Assembly: GCA_016212095.1 (NCBI GenBank)
Contig: JACRHH010000007.1
Coordinates: forward strand, 1 to 64,000
DNA length: 64,000 nucleotides
Direction of reading: 5' to 3'
Source of the DNA: Nitrospirota bacterium
GTDB lineage: Bacteria > Nitrospirota > Thermodesulfovibrionia > SZUA-242
Position 1 is the first letter of the stretch. Each line of letters begins with the position of its first letter. The position numbers and the translations under genes are program-made. The notes beneath the pieces were generated by a model that was not told where the DNA came from, did not search any database, and saw only the letters and a list, made by a program, of their open reading frames with translations. Below are positions 12,201 to 19,450 of the stretch, piece after piece.

Positions 12201-15200
12201 TTGCCGAACGTTGCCGGGGTGGATGTCGAGGGCGACATGCTTAATGTTGCCCATAATGCCGCGTCTTCATCGCTGGATGCCTATTCCATCGCCACGCCGT
12301 TTTCGCCGGTATTGCGTGCCACAGCCTCCACCGGCAGTGTTCGTTTGTTCGATGCGGCCCACGATTTCGGCATCGGAACAGAGGGCGCAAGCACGCTGAA
12401 ATCCTTCACATACCACCAGGCTTCCGGATTCAAGAGTATTCAATCACTTGCCCCGGACGGCGTTGTTTCCATCCGCACGATCGACCTTAGCGACGGATTT
12501 GTTCTTCATGCCTCCGGGCATAGCGGATGGGGCATGGTCGGCGTAAGCAACAACGGCATGTTGTCGGACATGGGAATGGTGCAATCCGGCGCGAATGTCG
12601 GCAGCGTATTCTTGCGGGGCGGATATATTTACTCGACAGAAGGCACTGCCGGGCTTAAGAGTTACAGGATAGTTTCGTCTGCATCGCCATCCCCGGCGGT
12701 TTCAATCGCTCAACCCATTGACGGCGCAAGCGTGGAAGAGGGGGCCGAGGTGGAAGTAGTTGCCGATGTGGCAAACGGCAATTCTGCGGTTGTGACGTTT
12801 TTTATCGACGGCAAAGAGGTGTTTGCCGATAAGACATCTCCGTATTTGTACCGCTTCCGTGTGCCGCGAGATATTGCGGAAATTGATTTGCAAGCAAAAG
12901 TGGAAAACCTGAACGGCGCATCGGCACTCTCCGGCATCGTTCACCTGAATGTAGCCAGCGAGACCGTACCGCCTTCGATTGCGCTTTCTTCACCAGTCGG
13001 GATCGATACGCCGCTTGCGATGTTCGAAGGTGAAAAGCTGAGAATTGAAGGAACCGCAACCGACAAGTACGGCATTGAAAAAGTGGAGCTGTATGTTGAC
13101 GGTGTTCTTATACGAACAAGCCGGTTCCCGGCCTTTGTTTTCGAATACCCCGTCGCGGATGACGGCGTCGAAAACACCGAGTACACGCTTGGTGTTCTTA
13201 TCCGGGCCACGGATGTGTCCGGCAATTCCGCAGACAGACAATTTACCGTTCACGTTGTCGAGGACAATCCACCGCAAATAAGCATATTGTCTCCTCGTTC
13301 AGGCGCTGCCGCGTACAGCGGCATGACAATTACCATTATTGCAAACGCAACCGACGACCGGAATCTGCAAAACGTTCAGTTTTTCGATGGTAATGCTTTG
13401 CTTGGAACCGGAACAGCCTCTGGCGCGAACAGCTATTCTCTTGCCTGGCGCGTACCGGCTGTCGTTGAAGATACGTTAAAGACCATCAACGCCGTCGCCA
13501 CGGATAACTCTGGACAGACGGCGTCCGCAAGCATTGCAATCACGCTCAGGCCTTCAATGATCGGCGCGATTACATCAGTAGGCAGCAACGCGGAGGCGAT
13601 TGATGTTGTCGGCAATGTTGCAGTTACGGGCGGCAGTAATGGGCTTGTATCTGTATATGACGTTAGCGTACCGGCATCGCCTGTTTTGCTTGCGACTTTG
13701 AACACCGGCTATGTGATCCGTCAGGTTCGGATTATCGGAAACATTGTGTATGTAACTGAGGATGGCTGGCGGACGTGGATTGTGGATATAAGCGATCCGG
13801 CGCATCCGGTTTCGCTTTCGTCCATCTCGAACAGCAGTCATTACAGCGTTGATGCATATGACGGGCTGGCGTTTGTCGGCGCGTACTACTCGGTTCAGGT
13901 GTTTGACGTGCATGATGCCCGGAATCCGGTGCTAATAGCGTCCAAGTCGTTGCAAGGCTCTGTCAACGATGTTCATGTTGACGGCGTTTCCGGTCAATTT
14001 TATGCAGTGGCGGACAACGGGACGAGTTCATATCTTTACGTTCTGGATGTGCAAAATCTGTCGAACATTGTGGAGATTGGCAAGGTTGCGCTTTCCAGCA
14101 GGCCGGAACGTATGGAGGTCACTGACGGTCTTGTATATGTAACAACAAACAGCGGACTGGTTATTGTTGACACGGCAAATCCATCGTCACCAAGCATTAT
14201 TGCCACCATGCAATTGCCGGGCGCTTCAATGGGAGTTACCGTTTCCGGCAACTTGGCAATTGTGGCTGGAGGCGAAACGGTTGGCATGTCGCTGATAGAT
14301 GTATCGGCTCCGGCACAGCCTGTTTATGTCGCATCGATAGATACGCCCGGCGCGGCGAAAGACGTATCGGTTTCGCGCGGTCTGGTTTATGTGGCGGATG
14401 GAGCTAAAGGTTTGACTGTTGTCAATGCGGGTGATCTGCCGCCTGTTGTACATCGTGATCGGATTTCGCTTTCGATGCGTAAACCGGATGGCACTGTTGA
14501 TGTCATCGGATTGCCGATGGCTGTTGAGGATGAGAGTGCTTATGTGGATATCAAGCTTACGAACACAACAAGCGGAGCCGTTTCGATGTCAAGGATTACC
14601 TCCGGAGCCGCTTTCAGTCTGAATGTATCTGCCGGTCTTGGCGATGCATTCATGGTTGAGGCCATTGAAACAGAAAGCCCATTCCAAAGCGTTGGCCCCG
14701 TTTCCCTTGGCCGTATACCGGTTGGCGAGGTTCCCGGCAGCTTTGTCATAAATAACGGGGTTCAGGCGGTGGACGCAAGCGGCGGTCTGGCGGTGACCGG
14801 CGACAAAAGCGGCAATGTGCGGGTGTTTGATGTGAGCGACCCGGCCAATCCGTTGCAGCTTGGCACCCTGAACACCGGCTATTCGATCCGTCAGGTTCGG
14901 ATAATCGGAAACATTGCGTATGTAACTGAGGACGGCTGGCGGACATGGCTTGTGGATATAAGCGATCCGGCGCATCCGGTTTCGCTTTCGTCCATCTCGA
15001 ACAGCAGTCATTACAGCGTGGATGCATATGACGGGCTGGCGTTTGTCGGCGCGTACTACTCGGTTCAGGTGTTTGACGTGCATGATGCCCGGAATCCGGT
15101 GCGGATTGCGTCAAAATCGATGACTGGGTCTGTCAACGATGTGTACGTTGATGGTGTTTCCGGGCGTCTTTATGCCGTGGCGGACAACGGGACGTACTCA

Positions 15201-17852
15201 TACTTATATGTTCTGGATGTGCGGAATCTGTCGAACATCGTTGAAGTCGGCAAGGTAAAGGTTAACGGTAGCGCCAGGCGGTTCGAGCTGATCGACGGCA
15301 AGGCGTTCATTGCGGCGAAAACCGGCATGGCGATAGTGAGTCTGGAACGTCTCGACACGTCAGCCTTCGGCGCTGATGGAAACGGCGACGGTGTTGCCGA
15401 TGATGTTCTGAGTTTCACTCCGACAACCGGAGTTGCCTATGACGTGGCTGTTCAGAACGGCTACGCGTATGTAACTGACGGTTTATATAACGGCATCCGT
15501 GTGCTGGAGTTTGCAGACCCGTCAGCGCCTGTCGAGGTCGGGTTTATACGCACAGGCGGCGAGCCGATGGATATTGACATGGCCGGGGCGACAATCTTCG
15601 TCGGCGACAGTAGGGGAATAAGTGTTGCAGATACCTATCTTGGCGCGGTTCCGGCGCTTGATACGCGGCTGATCGACATGACCGTTTCCCTCGATGCCAC
15701 AACGGTGACGGTTGCAGGCTCTGCAGACGCGGTTACCGACGACGTTTATCCGGTTATTGTGAAGGTTCAAAGCGGCATAAGCGGTCAGGCTTATACAACA
15801 ACGGTTGCCGCTTCGGATAACGGGGCGTTTAGCGTGAGTTTGCAGTTTATAGCAAATGACCACCTGTCGATCAGTCTGCAGGAATCCACGCCAAACCCTG
15901 TGACGACAGGGCCGTTCGAGCTTGGATCGATTCCCGTTGTGCCGACACTGAATCAGGGACTGGTGAGAATGGAATTGGTTCCATCCTCCGCCAGTGTTGC
16001 GGTTATCGGCGCGTCAGGGGCGGTTGCGGATGACGTGTATCCGGTCATGGTCAAAGTCCAAAGCGACATTAGCGGCCAGTTTTATGCGACAACTGTCGCC
16101 GCTTCAGATAAAGGAGCGTTCAGAATCAATGTCCCCTGGCTTCTGGGTGACAGGTTCTCCCTTACGCTTCAGGAGTCCACAAAAAACCCTGTAACAGTCG
16201 GGCCGATCGATCTTGGGCCGATTCCGGTTGTCCCGGCCTTGAACACGGCCCTGATAAGGATGCAGGTTGATCCTTCGACATCGAGCGTATCGGTCATCGG
16301 TTCTGCCGGTGCGGTTTCCGACGACGTGTATCCTGTTACGGTCGAAGTGCAAAGCAGTATAAGCGGAACGGTGTACACAACGACAGTTGCTGCCACTGAC
16401 AACGGCGCGTTCAATCTGAACTTGCCGTGGTTGTTGGGTGACAGGCTCTCGATTGCGTTGCAGGAATCAACACCGAACCCCATAACGGTCGGGCCGATAG
16501 ATATTGGGTCTATTCCCGTCGTGCCAACACTGAACACTGCGCTGATAAGAATGGACGTTGATCCTTCGACATCAAGGGTATCGGTTATCGGCTCAGCCGG
16601 TGCGGTTACCGACGACGTGTATCCGGTTACTGTCAAAGTGCAAAGCGGCAGAACGGGGCAGTTTTATATGGCAAGCGTGGCTGCTACGGATAACGGCGCT
16701 TTCAGCGTAAGTCTGCCATGGCTGTCCAGTGACGATATTTCCATAAGCGTGCAGGAATCCACGCTGTATCCGGTCACGGTTGGGCCGGTCGCGTTAGGCA
16801 CGGTTGCCGCGCTTCCTCTGGCGAATGTTGTGCGAAGGGTAGTGTCCGGCAGTCAGGTACAGGCATTCGATACCAGCGGCGGCCTGGCTGTTTCAGGCGA
16901 CATGGCCGGGCATCTGAAGACGTATGACGTATCGAATCCCGAAAACCCGATTGTTTTGGGTGATCTGGCTACCGGCTATCCGATAATGCGGGTCAGACTG
17001 ATCGATAACGTTGCTTATGTCGTATACAACAATAATTATGGTACGGCATTTGATATTGTTGACCTTGGCGATCCGGCGCACCCCGCCATTGTGGTTATGG
17101 CGCTTGACTCACTTGGCTTCGGCTCATACTGTGTCGATGGAATAGATGACTATTCGTTTTCTCCCCCGAATGAATATTTCACGGACGCAAGCTATGCTGT
17201 GCAGGTCAGCGGAGGGAGGGGGCATCTTTCAATATACCTGTCCGATCCAAAGATGGATTGGTTTTTCGCGGGAGGCGCATTGCGCTATCCTGTCAGATGG
17301 TATCCGGCATGGTATTTCCATGGGATTTGGGATAAATTCATCGACATCGTGGTGGACAAGAACTCCCGGTATCTGTATGCAATGACCGATTCAACTTTGC
17401 TGATTCTCGATCCTTTCGACGGGGATATTCTGTCCGAGTGGGGAGAAATCGGCCTGATCGATCTCAGTATCATTGGACATGCAAAGCGGCTGAAGCTCAT
17501 TGATGGATATGCTTATGTGGCAACCAATAACGGTGTAGGGATTATAAGCCTTGCCCGTTTAGGCACTCCAGATTTCGGCTCTGATAACGACGGCGACGGC
17601 AAGCCCGACGATATAATAGGCAACTTTGAAACACGCGGCCCGGCGTATGACATGGCGATTGCCAACGGCGTGGCATATGTGACGGACAAGGATAACGGTG
17701 GAATTTCCGTGGTGGATATTTCAGATCCGTATGCGCCTGTCGAGATAGGCGTAATCGGGACGGACGGCGAGCCGCTGACGGTAAAGGCTGTCGGCAACAC
17801 GCTTTACGTCGGCAACAGCAAGGGGATAAGTGTAATCGAAATAGAGCCATAA
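3240..17852 (+). CDS. Giant modular surface/secreted protein (carboxypeptidase-regulatory, Ig-like and LVIVD repeats)
   Basis: A 4,870-residue ORF with no interruption. The ATG follows GAGGGGG by five bases and opens a signal peptide ending near VSVSAAQ (~26). In order: a unique and CARDB/DUF11-like N-terminal part to ~900; thirteen carboxypeptidase-regulatory-like repeats at ~900-2060 (pattern G-x-I-x-G-x-V-x-x-x-D-G-x-P-V-x-x-A-x-V); two SbsA/Big_5 Ig-like domains at ~2067-2264; six Ig-like domains at ~2266-2857 (pattern PPTVSI...P, then D-x-x-x-V-x-x-V-E-F); an LVIVD-type propeller at ~2858-3150; three more Ig domains to ~3437; then LVIVD propellers alternating with ~97-residue modules to the end. 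Calcium-type D-x-D-x-D-G segments occur near 4050 and 4780. A role as adhesin, matrix or envelope protein is inferred. No sortase, autotransporter, type 9 or type 1 signal was recognised, so its anchoring is unclear. Confidence 0.85.
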   Translation: MRVRKIAVLALALCLGLLPVSVSAAQSASIGKGVLHVLGIGFLAEPEHQTAPVNMGTAVNTRLFTPEYEGAESAIPPEMTAGLTVVADLSGPGISTPRKIESAPGEQLVIPPLPQEGTYVLDNIRLMRGEQVVMYASPAIARIDTIRKLLVTQVTSRALSIDEIEKLGISVTSDNFTAYKFTVGFGTETGVVNMDIPIVMGNTQYPEGTRLPDIDEAPDPDITPAPRLNAPNLQLNGIPFTRPEDDDGGEIGFLNIPVAGAIIIPGDIAFLNQFFEVMLLVTNNAPDGSALKVTGINAEIVLPAGDDNMPGSSDDPLRLADAGSGTQPIAKVLNAAGGGSAVGPHESGEGRFLVEGLREGTHRLEIKITATLTGLPSGPVQVFGSATGTVIVRNPNFTLTFGQPDVVRDGEEYSLFVTVHNTSEVAANLVQLTLPPQAVYGATIIGDSDPATPVGAVAMRTIAAGDSAVAEFRLIARKTGKVTSAAFAGDEGAKGVFRLRTGVDERGVPLSPDTIVLQEWVKELPRDLFYHAMRVLGLAHSAATAPVMPKDAVRIPKQNVVKRAWELSEAGLRVKMGETLEKSVADLVIGWLGSGFRDKGFEQILRTTDAGRSFLFEAGKILAKSGDLMAAQRAFGETVKYRGPFVSAVIENAGGALAHMEMTDADGLSLGRRSGGSAVREIPYSALIDMDGDSAAASGEMALVDADEGNAYDLKITGIQTGEINFGVILPVEGGGFVHVEYRNVSVRAGETITGRIIAGGAVPVLMLGSLEIGPTGTYAYEYPAGPRAVAAMQLAEADEDGFGRVVAVLFDEKVDTANAKKLANYGLAYRSEDRAVLNDPKNVKVFPGGRIVEVIFEGTVSPFFEYDLTISGMTDPDGNAQEPLSARIPVKTTIDTPGGIVSGKVLRANGEAIAHTQVTLWEMNRYGIYIFAGRTLTDDEGKYRLDFVKIGTPFIVESGDPSNGQTGNISSRILMDRQEMRLDIILYGLGTIRGQVVRADNSMPVSEAVVELKSLTSSVKYLTKADTAGRFSFDMVPVGNVNLNAARKEFRGAIGVNIPKAGDSVNVTLPVYSMLGDTGSLQGRVFASDGKTPMARVPVIVNAASYSYQDWRETDADGYYFFESVPQREISVYSFRQETGETARTTVTLEGNETAVVNLVFPGTAKLAGTVYDHTGAKVAGASVISGVSLVKTDENGNFVIEAVPTGHIKVDAQHPDTQAIATSYIDIGGVGELAHVALTFDPPLSYGVIQGYALDAHGNALRHQAINFKSYLVRREAYTDSSGFYSIELPLERYSVWMLNSDSTDADKKSAIDLKVEGQVINLAALRFKGFGRITGTIYQPDGESPTIASVLFTRTTFNQYGNPKYRQERYLSDQLTAEGLTGRFTIDKVLVSDFRLETFNAFNSEPVAYVGKVRNPDEVVTVDMVLRPTSVVRGQVFLADGNRAGADVVVSLKTLTISEMQVKTAADGTYRFDLVPPGTFTLEAYDPVTGNFGVSRCAVGTGDEAVVDIHILGRGTVNVSVVDGGGNPVANARVKLESGSAIAYLSGEFPTLVTGQTGVVTFRNVPEGGYSVTAEDPATLTGGKSGGSIPEDNIEMHSTVVVSAAGTVSGRVLMPDGVTPVPYAQVKLTRNFRPPFFTTSDAEGRYLLDYVPLGGFGLEVFHPATGRTGVASDTVDYDTQKLTVDIKLRANGTVEGYVLMSSGEPVGSAMVTLTSNTVSNAGAIVMTSNMEGRFKVSGIPEGSYTVTAQHPFWNIAGTADGEIKTEGETVKTDVPFEPTGTISGRTLAADGVTPVPYAEIEAKTVSGGDYAVLIYDYKWNKYDRVPVTTISDADGNFEFVTVPLGKFKLIASEQNGLDGGSVNVAMTTGDSVVNADIVFVGTGNIAGRVVNSDGTSPGRSVELALQVTGPLANSFTAFSDSDGNFAFYGVPAGDFSIYAHIPGSRLGGIYNGALTEDGETIGGVLIPIESSGEIKGTVFREDGVTPVQEALITCYVTRASGSGGVLVYALTDKSGGFAVKGIPLGAFRISAIDYSSGGIGAVIGSLGNEASTLVLPLIILDEHKPYVVAMRPKPGSIQVPLDSAITIQFSEPMDATLINRGNVRITSNGKDIAGALSLSPDRKSVTFTPASRLPEFAPVTVSVSYMRDDIGKSMEEPYVASFTTADITPPSVVSARLIKGAFVVEFSESVAKATATVDITRADTGEPVSGILAFSAQDMVVTFYPDNPLADATSFMFGLSGIADAFGNAAQDYSAVFSTGDKTAPVITLGLSSGMAIEGVPVTVTATPQAPPDLFVVDFSVNGQRVKSVNRPPYRIDISPTETITVSATPMDYAGNMGQEVSTTITVVPNNPPTAAILAPQTGTAIGTGQAIGVRVEASDDLGLKEIEMRVRSTDISDTVVYAVGTGALSAERIFPVSVPASSKSGVEISVEVVARDMRGVESAPARLLLHTIDKTPPNVEITSFKTGFNVSPGDSIPVNVFATDNETINRIEFRTEGGLQLTATAIPDAPASDAIGKFTLNVPQNYAGGTKIIVAPYAVDAAGNIGRARPVTLTVDDVVPPTVSIASPATGSSVIARDTVTARVRAADNDAVDRVEFFLSGKIFATDRYESGGYYETTFIAPAEPGNVELSAKAFDKSGKSAESTPLALNVVRDGVAPIVGMISNIPSMKFAEGHKVGISASFSDNIGISSVEFLSGGVVVSRIEKPTRSDAAFDYTIPAIIPEGQGSATTTLEVRATDLDGNIGTTGALPITVIRDNPPTVSFIAPVDGQNVLGGARINIRAELQDDFGVNSWILKVNSAKVAEGTGALVSASYDVAATAPGSTLAVEITAADSMEKITTATISLNVPLVVSLDAGYSSGADIVDAIPYGGYVYALEKGVGISVIDMCNVAGPMKAGGVQLTGDFSGIRVFDRTVYAYGASGIALLATAEPANPAMIGHVDTPSPVSGMAFGNGHAYAAMGAAGLMVLDPHDPASAYGLTVKLPNVAGVDVEGDMLNVAHNAASSSLDAYSIATPFSPVLRATASTGSVRLFDAAHDFGIGTEGASTLKSFTYHQASGFKSIQSLAPDGVVSIRTIDLSDGFVLHASGHSGWGMVGVSNNGMLSDMGMVQSGANVGSVFLRGGYIYSTEGTAGLKSYRIVSSASPSPAVSIAQPIDGASVEEGAEVEVVADVANGNSAVVTFFIDGKEVFADKTSPYLYRFRVPRDIAEIDLQAKVENLNGASALSGIVHLNVASETVPPSIALSSPVGIDTPLAMFEGEKLRIEGTATDKYGIEKVELYVDGVLIRTSRFPAFVFEYPVADDGVENTEYTLGVLIRATDVSGNSADRQFTVHVVEDNPPQISILSPRSGAAAYSGMTITIIANATDDRNLQNVQFFDGNALLGTGTASGANSYSLAWRVPAVVEDTLKTINAVATDNSGQTASASIAITLRPSMIGAITSVGSNAEAIDVVGNVAVTGGSNGLVSVYDVSVPASPVLLATLNTGYVIRQVRIIGNIVYVTEDGWRTWIVDISDPAHPVSLSSISNSSHYSVDAYDGLAFVGAYYSVQVFDVHDARNPVLIASKSLQGSVNDVHVDGVSGQFYAVADNGTSSYLYVLDVQNLSNIVEIGKVALSSRPERMEVTDGLVYVTTNSGLVIVDTANPSSPSIIATMQLPGASMGVTVSGNLAIVAGGETVGMSLIDVSAPAQPVYVASIDTPGAAKDVSVSRGLVYVADGAKGLTVVNAGDLPPVVHRDRISLSMRKPDGTVDVIGLPMAVEDESAYVDIKLTNTTSGAVSMSRITSGAAFSLNVSAGLGDAFMVEAIETESPFQSVGPVSLGRIPVGEVPGSFVINNGVQAVDASGGLAVTGDKSGNVRVFDVSDPANPLQLGTLNTGYSIRQVRIIGNIAYVTEDGWRTWLVDISDPAHPVSLSSISNSSHYSVDAYDGLAFVGAYYSVQVFDVHDARNPVRIASKSMTGSVNDVYVDGVSGRLYAVADNGTYSYLYVLDVRNLSNIVEVGKVKVNGSARRFELIDGKAFIAAKTGMAIVSLERLDTSAFGADGNGDGVADDVLSFTPTTGVAYDVAVQNGYAYVTDGLYNGIRVLEFADPSAPVEVGFIRTGGEPMDIDMAGATIFVGDSRGISVADTYLGAVPALDTRLIDMTVSLDATTVTVAGSADAVTDDVYPVIVKVQSGISGQAYTTTVAASDNGAFSVSLQFIANDHLSISLQESTPNPVTTGPFELGSIPVVPTLNQGLVRMELVPSSASVAVIGASGAVADDVYPVMVKVQSDISGQFYATTVAASDKGAFRINVPWLLGDRFSLTLQESTKNPVTVGPIDLGPIPVVPALNTALIRMQVDPSTSSVSVIGSAGAVSDDVYPVTVEVQSSISGTVYTTTVAATDNGAFNLNLPWLLGDRLSIALQESTPNPITVGPIDIGSIPVVPTLNTALIRMDVDPSTSRVSVIGSAGAVTDDVYPVTVKVQSGRTGQFYMASVAATDNGAFSVSLPWLSSDDISISVQESTLYPVTVGPVALGTVAALPLANVVRRVVSGSQVQAFDTSGGLAVSGDMAGHLKTYDVSNPENPIVLGDLATGYPIMRVRLIDNVAYVVYNNNYGTAFDIVDLGDPAHPAIVVMALDSLGFGSYCVDGIDDYSFSPPNEYFTDASYAVQVSGGRGHLSIYLSDPKMDWFFAGGALRYPVRWYPAWYFHGIWDKFIDIVVDKNSRYLYAMTDSTLLILDPFDGDILSEWGEIGLIDLSIIGHAKRLKLIDGYAYVATNNGVGIISLARLGTPDFGSDNDGDGKPDDIIGNFETRGPAYDMAIANGVAYVTDKDNGGISVVDISDPYAPVEIGVIGTDGEPLTVKAVGNTLYVGNSKGISVIEIEP
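13701..15253 (+). repeat. Direct repeat, two copies 1,170 bp apart, inside the giant gene
   Basis: Bases 13701-13931 recur at 14871-15101 with about eight mismatches by eye, at an offset of exactly 1,170 bp (390 codons). Weaker similarity runs on to about 14083 and 15253. A long block from the GTGGATATAAGCG sequence to the CATTACAGCG sequence is identical. The unit is one LVIVD-type propeller segment plus one ~97-residue module, so a whole module pair was duplicated in frame, or the copies have been homogenised by gene conversion. Confidence 0.9.
15657..16820 (+). repeat. Four tandem 97-residue (291-bp) repeats in the giant gene
   Basis: Successive units start at 15657, 15948, 16239 and 16530, a constant period of 291 bp. 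Each reads L-N-x-x-L-I-R-M, then V-x-V-I-G-S-A-G-A-V, D-D-V-Y-P-V, a central G-A-F, an L-x-x-S-L-Q-E-S-T strand and V-G-P-I-x-L-G-x-I-P-V-V-P. Units 2-4 are the most alike. A diverged fifth copy lies at about 14440-14750 between two propellers. They look like a beta-sandwich spacer family; I cannot assign it to a named family. Confidence 0.9.
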
Positions 17853-17873
17853 TTCCCTGCGTTAAGGCCAAAT

Positions 17874-17916
17874 GGCATAGTGCAATATGCGATCAACAGG
17901 CATCTTGCACTATGCC
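17874..17916. repeat. 12-bp perfect inverted repeat (hairpin) after the giant gene
   Basis: GGCATAGTGCAA at 17874-17885 pairs with TTGCACTATGCC at 17905-17916 around a 19-base loop. It lies 21 bases after the stop codon of the giant gene. It could act as a terminator, although no T-run follows, or be the end of a lost mobile element. Confidence 0.6.
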
Positions 17917-18123
17917 GCCACCTTCCTCTGTCCGGCGCTTCGATCAAGCGCTGCTGGAATTGGGACGGCTTGTCATGCGAATTCCGGAGATTCCGGCAGG
18001 TCAAGGAGAAATCTCCAGGCCGGGATCACAGTGATGGTTCCGTTATTCAGACCCAATTCAGCCATGGCCTCGCTTAGTGCCGCCGCTTCCCGTTTATTCC
18101 ATCTTCAGATCAAACGTTCAACA

Positions 18124-18166
18124 ACACCTCCCAAACCCTCCCATTACAAAGGGGAGGGCAGGGTGT
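18124..18166. repeat. GC-rich imperfect palindrome, REP/MITE-like
   Basis: ACACC-TCCCAAACCCTCCC on the left and GGGGAGGG-CAGGGTGT on the right form an imperfect hairpin around ATTACAAA. This C/G-run layout is typical of short dispersed intergenic repeats. Only one copy was noticed in this window. Confidence 0.5.
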
Positions 18167-18231
18167 GGTTATGGTTTGTTGATTTAGAATCGAAATTAGA
18201 GCACGGAGGTGAAATTGACTTAGAAATAAAA

Positions 18232-19434
18232 TTACACGCAACGATGCCAGGGACGAACCGCACAATTATTGCGCCGATACATTTCGCCGCCGCCGTGAAT
18301 GAGAACCCCGGTTTCCGCCGCCGGCGAACCCAGAGATGAAAACCAGGCCAAACCGTCGAAAAAAGACCTGTCCAGCGTCTCGCCAGACTTCACCTCGACC
18401 GGAACAAGTCTTGAACCGGCGTCAATCACAACGTCAACCTCGTGTCCGGTCTTGTCGCGCCAGAAATAAAGCGGCGGCGTCTCCCCTCTGTGGGCAAACG
18501 CCTTGACGAGTTCGGCAACGACAAAGGTTTCAAAGATTGCGCCCCTCATGGCATGAATGACTATCTCCTCCGGCTCCCGCACCCTGAGCAGATAGCAAAG
18601 GAGCCCGGAATCCATGAAATAAATTTTCGGGCTTTTCACAATCCGTTTCGAGAAATTGGCGAAATGCGGCGGCAGCAGATGAATTATGAAACCGGCCTGA
18701 AGCACCGACAGCCAGTTCCGCGCCGTGGTGTGCGAGATGCCCGTGTCTTGGGCAAGCGACGAAAGATTCAGTAATTGCCCGCTTCTTCCGGCGCAGAGCC
18801 GCACAAAACGCTGAAACGTTTCGAGATTGCCGATGTTGACCACATCGCGAACGTCACGCTCCACGTAGGTTCGGTAATAGGCCGAAAGCCAGTCGTGCGG
18901 CTGAATGTTCTTGTCGTGAATGCGCGGATAAAAGCCCTTGAAGATGATCTCCTCAAGGCTGAACGACGGCGGGGCGGACGAGGCGGGCAGTTCGTCAATC
19001 CGCAACGGGTCTGCCGTTTCGCGCTCCAGCAACTCGTCCATGCTGAACGGGAGAAGATTAACAATCGCCGTTCTTCCGGCAAGCGTCTGGCTCACCTTCG
19101 CCATAAGCTGAAACTGCTGTGAGCCGGTAAGCACAAAACGCCCTGGCCGGTCATCCCGGTCAACAATTCCCTGAATATACGACAGTATTTCCGGCGCGCG
19201 CTGCACCTCGTCGAGTATTACGCCGACATCGCCATCGAAGCGGCGAAGAAAGCCCTTCGCGTCGGAAATGGCGAACTCCCGCTCGTTCGGGTCTTCCAGG
19301 CTAACGTATGCGTGATCGGGAAACACCGCTTTCGTCAGAGTTGTTTTTCCAGCCTGCCTTGGCCCGGTGATCGATATTACCGAAAACTTCCCGGCCAGTC
19401 CGGCCAGCCTGGTTGAAATTGTTCGCTGCAACAT
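18232..19434 (-). CDS. AAA-type ATPase with C-terminal DUF4143 domain
   Basis: This 400-residue protein has a Walker A motif GPRQAGKTT at ~24-32, a Walker B motif VGVILDEVQR at ~72-81, the sensor-like VLTGSQQF at ~102-109, and a C-terminal half of the DUF4143 type (YVERDVRDVVNIGN, YFWRDKTGHEVDVVID, LVPVEVKSGETLD). The last part looks like a restriction-endonuclease-like fold. Such ATPases are widespread in accessory DNA and often occur singly; their physiological role is not settled. The length is normal for the family. No strong ribosome-binding site precedes the ATG at 19434. A 9-bp inverted repeat lies 17 bases upstream and may be its operator. It is the first gene of the accessory island. 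Confidence 0.85.
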   Translation of the reverse strand: MLQRTISTRLAGLAGKFSVISITGPRQAGKTTLTKAVFPDHAYVSLEDPNEREFAISDAKGFLRRFDGDVGVILDEVQRAPEILSYIQGIVDRDDRPGRFVLTGSQQFQLMAKVSQTLAGRTAIVNLLPFSMDELLERETADPLRIDELPASSAPPSFSLEEIIFKGFYPRIHDKNIQPHDWLSAYYRTYVERDVRDVVNIGNLETFQRFVRLCAGRSGQLLNLSSLAQDTGISHTTARNWLSVLQAGFIIHLLPPHFANFSKRIVKSPKIYFMDSGLLCYLLRVREPEEIVIHAMRGAIFETFVVAELVKAFAHRGETPPLYFWRDKTGHEVDVVIDAGSRLVPVEVKSGETLDRSFFDGLAWFSSLGSPAAETGVLIHGGGEMYRRNNCAVRPWHRCV

Positions 19435-19450
19435 GCAGGAAGTATAAAGA

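Larger units (their letters stand above)
17853..18231. other. Intergenic region without a convincing gene
   Basis: This 379-bp gap separates the giant gene from the convergent DUF4143 ATPase gene. The open frames inside it have low-complexity, proline/serine-rich translations and no ribosome-binding site, so I do not call them. It contains two inverted repeats, listed separately, and begins the accessory island that runs to about 22165. Confidence 0.6.

Noticed and set aside
13555-17850. CRISPR-like or transposon repeats
   Set aside because: The repeats are in frame, 291 or 1,170 bp long, and encode repeated protein modules; there are no spacers or short identical repeats.
17887-18339. A 150-codon plus-strand frame in the gap after the giant gene
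   Set aside because: It crosses two palindromes and runs into the antisense of the DUF4143 gene; the translation shows no fold pattern and there is no ribosome-binding site.
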